Source: Bacteroides sp. SM23_62_1 (GTDB taxonomy: Bacteria > Bacteroidota > Bacteroidia > Bacteroidales > SM23-62). From it: DNA of 48,942 bases. The stretch's first letter is position 1. Each line of letters begins with the position of its first letter. The DNA is taken from NCBI GenBank assembly GCA_001304505.1, contig LJUQ01000004.1, positions 1 through 48,942 on the forward strand, given 5' to 3'. A model generated the notes under the pieces. That model was not told the origin of the DNA, ran no database searches, and was given only the letters and a program-made list of their open reading frames with translations. The translations under genes were made by a program, and so were the position numbers. This document shows positions 45,569 to 48,942 of this stretch, one piece after another.

Positions 45569-46135
45569 TTATTTTTTCCCCTTCACAACCCTTGGTGAGA
45601 TCAACATTGTCATCCTTTTGCCTTCAAGTTTAGGCATTTGTTCAACCTTTCCCAGCTCTTCAAGATCTTGCGCAAATCGCAGCAGAAGTATCTCTCCCTG
45701 CTCAGAATATATAATTGAACGTCCTTTGAAGAAGACATAGGGTTTTACCCTTGCGCCATCTTCTAGGAATTTTTTTGCATGTTTCAGCTTGAAGTTATAA
45801 TCGTGATCATCTGTATTGGGCCCGAAGCGGATTTCTTTCACCACTATTTTTGCCGTTTTGGCCCTGATTTCTTTTTGTTTCTTTTTCTGCTGATAGAGGA
45901 ACTTCTGGTAATCAATGATCTTACATACAGGTGGATCGGCTTTTGGAGAAATTTCAACCAGATCTAATTCCAGATCATCAGCTATTTCAAGGGCTTGTCT
46001 GAGCGGGATAATGCCTACATTACTGACATTTTCACCCACCACTCTTACCATCGGAGCCCTGATCTCGTTGTTTATCCTGTACCTGGGTAGTTGATCCTTA
46101 TTGTGTCGCCCAGGACGGTATTGTGTTCCTGCTAT
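45569..46135 (-). CDS. infC: Translation initiation factor IF-3, apparently with an AUA start
   Basis: IF-3 binds the 30S subunit, prevents premature 50S joining and checks start codons. The first ATG (46051) would remove the conserved N-terminal RINNEIRAP block. Reading upstream in frame gives that block in full and then ATA at 46135, exactly eight bases after GGAGG. An in-frame TAA lies upstream, and no ATG, GTG or TTG intervenes, so ATA is the only sensible start. The resulting 188-residue protein has the N domain ([16 protein letters not shown]) and C domain ([20 protein letters not shown]; core KEIRFGP). Non-AUG starts of infC underlie autoregulation by IF-3 in E. coli (AUU). Confidence 0.93.
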   Translation of the reverse strand: MAGTQYRPGRHNKDQLPRYRINNEIRAPMVRVVGENVSNVGIIPLRQALEIADDLELDLVEISPKADPPVCKIIDYQKFLYQQKKKQKEIRAKTAKIVVKEIRFGPNTDDHDYNFKLKHAKKFLEDGARVKPYVFFKGRSIIYSEQGEILLLRFAQDLEELGKVEQMPKLEGKRMTMLISPRVVKGKK

Positions 46136-46143
46136 TTGTAAGT

Positions 46144-46150
46144 CCTCCTT
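46144..46150 (-). promoter_or_regulatory. Strong Shine-Dalgarno that fixes the infC AUA start
   Basis: The minus strand reads AAGGAGG here, followed by ACTTACAA and then ATA. The site lies just after the thrS stop codon (46165-46167). Strong sites are rare in this genome, so its perfect placement before a non-AUG codon is informative. Confidence 0.85.
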
Positions 46151-46164
46151 CTTTAGTTATACAA

Positions 46165-48114
46165 TTATTTAATATTGAGCTCTTCTTCTTCCTGGTTCCT
46201 GATAAATTCTGCAAACTGCTTTAATTTCATCGATCCTTTATCACCCTCTCCCTGCTTTCTTACTGAAACAGATTCACTTTGCAGTTCTTTTTCTCCCACG
46301 ATTAAAAGATAGGGAATTTTCTTTAACTCATTGTCCCTTATCTTTTTACCCACCTTCTCACTCCTTTCATCAATCAGAGTGCGAATATCGTAATTATTTA
46401 GAAAATTTAAAACTTTTTCTGCGTAATCATTGAATTTTTCACTTACCGGAATAATGACAACCTGATCAGGTACAAGCCACAGGGGGAATTTCCCGCCTGT
46501 ATGTTCAATCAGGATCGCTACGAACCTTTCCATTGAGCCGAAGATAGCACGATGTATCAGCGCAGGCTGGTGTTTCTGGTTATCAGCACCCACAAATTCC
46601 AGATCAAAGCGTTCGGGGAGATTATAATCTACCTGGATCGTTCCCAGTTGCCATTTCCGGCCGAGAACATCTTTCACCATAAAATCAAGCTTTGGGCCAT
46701 AGAAAGCTGCTTCACCGATAACAGTGACAGCTTCCAGGCCTTTTTCTTCAGTGGCTTCAATAATTGCACGTTCAGCTTTCTCCCAGTTTTCATCACTTCC
46801 GATATAGTTTTCTTTATCATCAGGATTACGGAGCGAAATCTGGGCAATATAATCCTTGAAATCCAGTGCTTTGAATATATAAAGTATGATGTCTATGACC
46901 TTAATAAATTCCTCTTTTAACTGATCGGATCTGCAAAATATATGCGCATCATCCTGTGTAAATCCACGCAATCTCACAAGCCCGTGCAGTTCCCCTGACT
47001 GCTCATAACGATAGACGGTGCCAAATTCAGCGTATCGGACAGGAAGATCTTTATAGGATCTGGGTTTATGTTTATACATTTCACAATGATGCGGACAGTT
47101 CATCGGCTTCAGCATGAATTCTTCTCCTTCAACAGGGGTTTTCATTGGCATGAATGAATCTTTACCATATTTTTCATAGTGTCCGGATGTAATATATAAC
47201 TCTTTCTGTCCAATGTGTGGTGAAATAACCGGCACATAACCATACTTCACCTGTACACTTTTAAGGAAATTTTCAAGCTTTTGCCGCAGAATTGCTCCTT
47301 TGGGAAGCCACAGGGGCAGACCAGCCCCTACTTTTTGCGAAAAAGTAAATAATTCAAGATCCCTTCCAATCCTTCGGTGGTCCCTTTCCTTTGCCTTTTC
47401 AAGCATTTCAAGGAATTCATCAAGCATATGCTGCTTTGGAAAGGTGATGCCATAAACTCTTGTTAGTTGTTTCCTGCTGATATCTCCTCTCCAGTAGGCT
47501 CCGGCAATACTTAACAGTTTAATTGCTTTGATCCTGCCCGTGTCAGGAAGGTGCGGACCACGGCAGAGATCCGTGAATCCCCCGTGTTTGTATAAACTGA
47601 TTGAACCATCTGCAAGTTCTGATATTAACTCTATTTTATACTCATCGCCTTTCTTTGAAAAAAAATCAAGAGCATCAGTTTTGGATATTTCAGTTCTCTG
47701 GTAAGTATTCTTTTTTTCTGCCAGTTCTTTCATCTTGGCTTCAATCCTAGGAAGGTCTGCATCGGTAATAACTTTGCCATTCGGAGGATCCACATCATAA
47801 TAGAATCCTTGCTCAATAGGAGGTCCTATACCAAACTTTGTACCGGGGTATAGGATTTCTAATGCTTCCGCCATCAGATGGGCGGATGAATGCCAGAAAG
47901 CATGTTTTCCCTCCTCATCCTCCCATTTATGTAATTTAATTCTGGCATCCTGATTTATCGGACGGGTCAAATCCCACAGTTCATCATTGACTGAAATTGA
48001 TAACACTTCCCTGGCGAGTGATTGGCTTATACTTTCTGCGATTTTGTATCCTGTAACACCACGATCGTATTCTTTAATGGAAGCGTCAGGGAATATGATT
48101 TTTATTTGATCCAT
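46165..48114 (-). CDS. thrS: Threonyl-tRNA synthetase
   Basis: It charges tRNA-Thr and edits Ser-tRNA-Thr. Domains in order are TGS (about residues 1-62), the editing domain with the [12 protein letters not shown] zinc/editing motif (HxxxH, near 75), the class II core with motif 2 ([20 protein letters not shown], about 349-368) and zinc ligands in [12 protein letters not shown] (near 331), and the anticodon domain starting at [13 protein letters not shown] 48114 gives 649 residues, the usual length. The TTG at 48141 lies upstream of the predicted transcript start, so it is rejected. It heads the thrS-infC-rpmI-rplT operon. Confidence 0.97.
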   Translation of the reverse strand: MDQIKIIFPDASIKEYDRGVTGYKIAESISQSLAREVLSISVNDELWDLTRPINQDARIKLHKWEDEEGKHAFWHSSAHLMAEALEILYPGTKFGIGPPIEQGFYYDVDPPNGKVITDADLPRIEAKMKELAEKKNTYQRTEISKTDALDFFSKKGDEYKIELISELADGSISLYKHGGFTDLCRGPHLPDTGRIKAIKLLSIAGAYWRGDISRKQLTRVYGITFPKQHMLDEFLEMLEKAKERDHRRIGRDLELFTFSQKVGAGLPLWLPKGAILRQKLENFLKSVQVKYGYVPVISPHIGQKELYITSGHYEKYGKDSFMPMKTPVEGEEFMLKPMNCPHHCEMYKHKPRSYKDLPVRYAEFGTVYRYEQSGELHGLVRLRGFTQDDAHIFCRSDQLKEEFIKVIDIILYIFKALDFKDYIAQISLRNPDDKENYIGSDENWEKAERAIIEATEEKGLEAVTVIGEAAFYGPKLDFMVKDVLGRKWQLGTIQVDYNLPERFDLEFVGADNQKHQPALIHRAIFGSMERFVAILIEHTGGKFPLWLVPDQVVIIPVSEKFNDYAEKVLNFLNNYDIRTLIDERSEKVGKKIRDNELKKIPYLLIVGEKELQSESVSVRKQGEGDKGSMKLKQFAEFIRNQEEEELNIK

Positions 48115-48138
48115 ACAGATTTTTCTGAAAAAATTATG

Positions 48139-48170
48139 CAAAGATAAGATTATTGAAGAAAATCAACCAA
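48139..48170 (-). promoter_or_regulatory. Promoter of the thrS operon
   Basis: On the minus strand TATCTTTG (48146-48139) matches TAnnTTTG and TTG (48170-48168) lies 21 bases upstream, close to the consensus. The predicted start of transcription near 48132 gives an 18-base leader before ATG 48114. Confidence 0.65.
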
Positions 48171-48195
48171 TTAATCGAACCTAAATAAGGAATGG

Positions 48196-48276
48196 GATGA
48201 TGAAGGATGAATGATGAAGGATGAATGATGAAGGATGAAGGTTGAAGGATGAATGAAGAAGAATGAATGAAGAAGG
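48196..48276. repeat. 14-bp GATGAAGGATGAAT simple repeat
   Basis: About five to six degenerate copies of a 14-bp unit (GATGAAGGATGAAT). The same word family opens the window at positions 1-52. It lies just upstream of the thrS promoter and is non-coding. Confidence 0.8.
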
Positions 48277-48347
48277 TCAGTTCCTGAAATAGGTTGACTG
48301 GCAAAAGCTTAAGGGTACAGGGTAGGTTTGACTGACATACTGAAAAA

Positions 48348-48415
48348 GCTTCCGGAGGAAGCGGAATGCTTGTAGCAATAGGATGATCCTCTCTACAAAA
48401 GCCCCCGGAGGGGGC
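48348..48415. repeat. Pair of CCGGAGG hairpin elements
   Basis: GCTTCC-GGA-GGAAGC (48348-48362) and GCCCCC-GGA-GGGGGC (48401-48415) are two 6-bp stems with identical GGA loops, 53 bases apart, each followed by a CGxxATG word and with GTAG/CTAC near. Such CCGGAGG palindromes with nearby TGTAG words are, from memory, repeated in many Bacteroidota genomes. The surrounding 48277-48582 holds no gene. Confidence 0.65.
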
Positions 48416-48582
48416 GTCATGTGAACTAAACGAGGTCAGGAAAAGCAACGGACAATGAACTGTGTAAAATAACAATCAATATTTATTAACAAAAAGAAGT
48501 GTTATCCAAAATCAGGACGGCATAGGGTGAGTGAAAGATAATTTGCGAAGGAACAGGGACATGGGTATGGAATCTATATGAT

Positions 48583-48942
48583 TGGAATACTGGAAGAATG
48601 GAGTGGTGGAATACTGGAAAAATGGAATGGTGGAATACTGGAAGAATGCAATGGTGGAATACTGGAAAAATGGAATGGTGGAATACTGGAAGAATGCAAT
48701 GGTGGAATACTGGAAAAATGGAGTGGTGGAATACTGGAAAAATGGAATGGTGGAATACTGGAAAAATGGAGTGGTGGAATACTGGAAAAATGGAATGGTG
48801 GAATACTGGAAAAATGGAATGGTGGAATACTGGAAAAATGGAATGGTGGAATACTGGAAGAATGGAGAGGTGAAATACTGGAAGAATGGAGAGGTGAAAT
48901 ACTGGAAGAATGGAATGATGGAATACTGGAAGAATGGAATGA
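48583..48942. repeat. 24-bp tandem repeat, about fifteen copies, running off the window end
   Basis: The unit GGTGGAATACTGGAAAAATGGAAT-like (shown as GGAATACTGGAAAAATG core) repeats with few changes to the last base of the window. Because 24 is a multiple of three, an open frame coding MEWWNTGK units survives at 48598-48873, but there is no ribosome site, signal or promoter, and variation is not codon-biased. I treat it as non-coding repeat and as the probable cause of the contig end. Confidence 0.9.

Noticed and set aside
48115-48141. TTG start adding nine residues to ThrS
   Set aside because: It lies within or upstream of the predicted promoter -7 element; ATG 48114 begins the conserved TGS domain.
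48598-48873. Open frame coding MEWWNTGK octapeptide repeats
   Set aside because: It is a by-product of a 24-bp (multiple of three) tandem repeat; no start context, promoter or signal, and the repeat continues beyond the frame.

Overview
This window reads as a chromosomal contig from an environmental member of the Bacteroidota (Bacteroidales or Marinilabiliales-like), moderately AT-rich. The reasons are the type 3 prolyl-tRNA synthetase, two tandem long-form signal peptidases I, a BT_3928-like DoxX protein, a DAHP synthase-chorismate mutase fusion, FadL-like and BamA/TamA-like outer-membrane proteins, few Shine-Dalgarno sequences, and promoters matching the Bacteroidetes consensus TTTG-N19-21-TAnnTTTG. 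Both ends of the window run into simple tandem repeats of the same family, so the sequence probably ends where an assembly broke.

Layout. 1-402 is simple repeat. 403-7786 (+) carries tmk, a DoxX-type membrane protein, tpiA and a 1491-residue secreted protein of unknown function. 7789-10129 holds a YfcE-like phosphoesterase (-), rsmE (+), a small protein and an ECF sigma factor (-). 10306-13134 is uvrA (+). 13160-18773 (-) holds two exported unknowns, a cysteine desulfurase-SelD fusion, an exported protein with a degenerate metzincin-like motif, and nth. 18767-24954 (+) is an aromatic amino acid block: pheA, DAHP synthase-chorismate mutase, aroB, aroD, aroC, tyrA. 25091-30924 (-) holds tilS, an Omp85-like protein, a conserved unknown and proS. 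31308-34515 (+) encodes an unusual Tyr/Ser-rich lipoprotein and a FadL-like porin. 34700-38209 (-) carries wbqC-like, larB, larE and larC. 38436-40923 (+) encodes a Tat-exported DUF362 protein and a membrane polyferredoxin. 41215-44679 (-) is two lepB paralogues and dapB. 44864-48114 (-) is the classical thrS-infC-rpmI-rplT operon. The rest is repeats.

The most striking signal is upstream of pheA. A consensus promoter is followed by two consecutive attenuator modules. Each has a short leader ORF packed with Phe and Tyr codons and ending its aromatic run in YYFFQ, then a GC-rich segment just downstream of the aromatic codons, then an intrinsic terminator whose left arm can pair with that segment. 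The first terminator has no + strand gene in front of it to terminate, so it is best explained as part of the same control region. The arrangement predicts double ribosome-mediated attenuation by charged tRNA-Phe and tRNA-Tyr over the aromatic pathway genes.

Other points are an infC that appears to start at AUA behind a strong Shine-Dalgarno, a one-chain selenium donor (NifS-SelD), a complete nickel-pincer cofactor set (larB, larE, unsplit larC) without larA in the window, and several hairpin or palindromic elements, mostly between convergent genes. Function calls rest on recognisable motifs only; no database search was possible.
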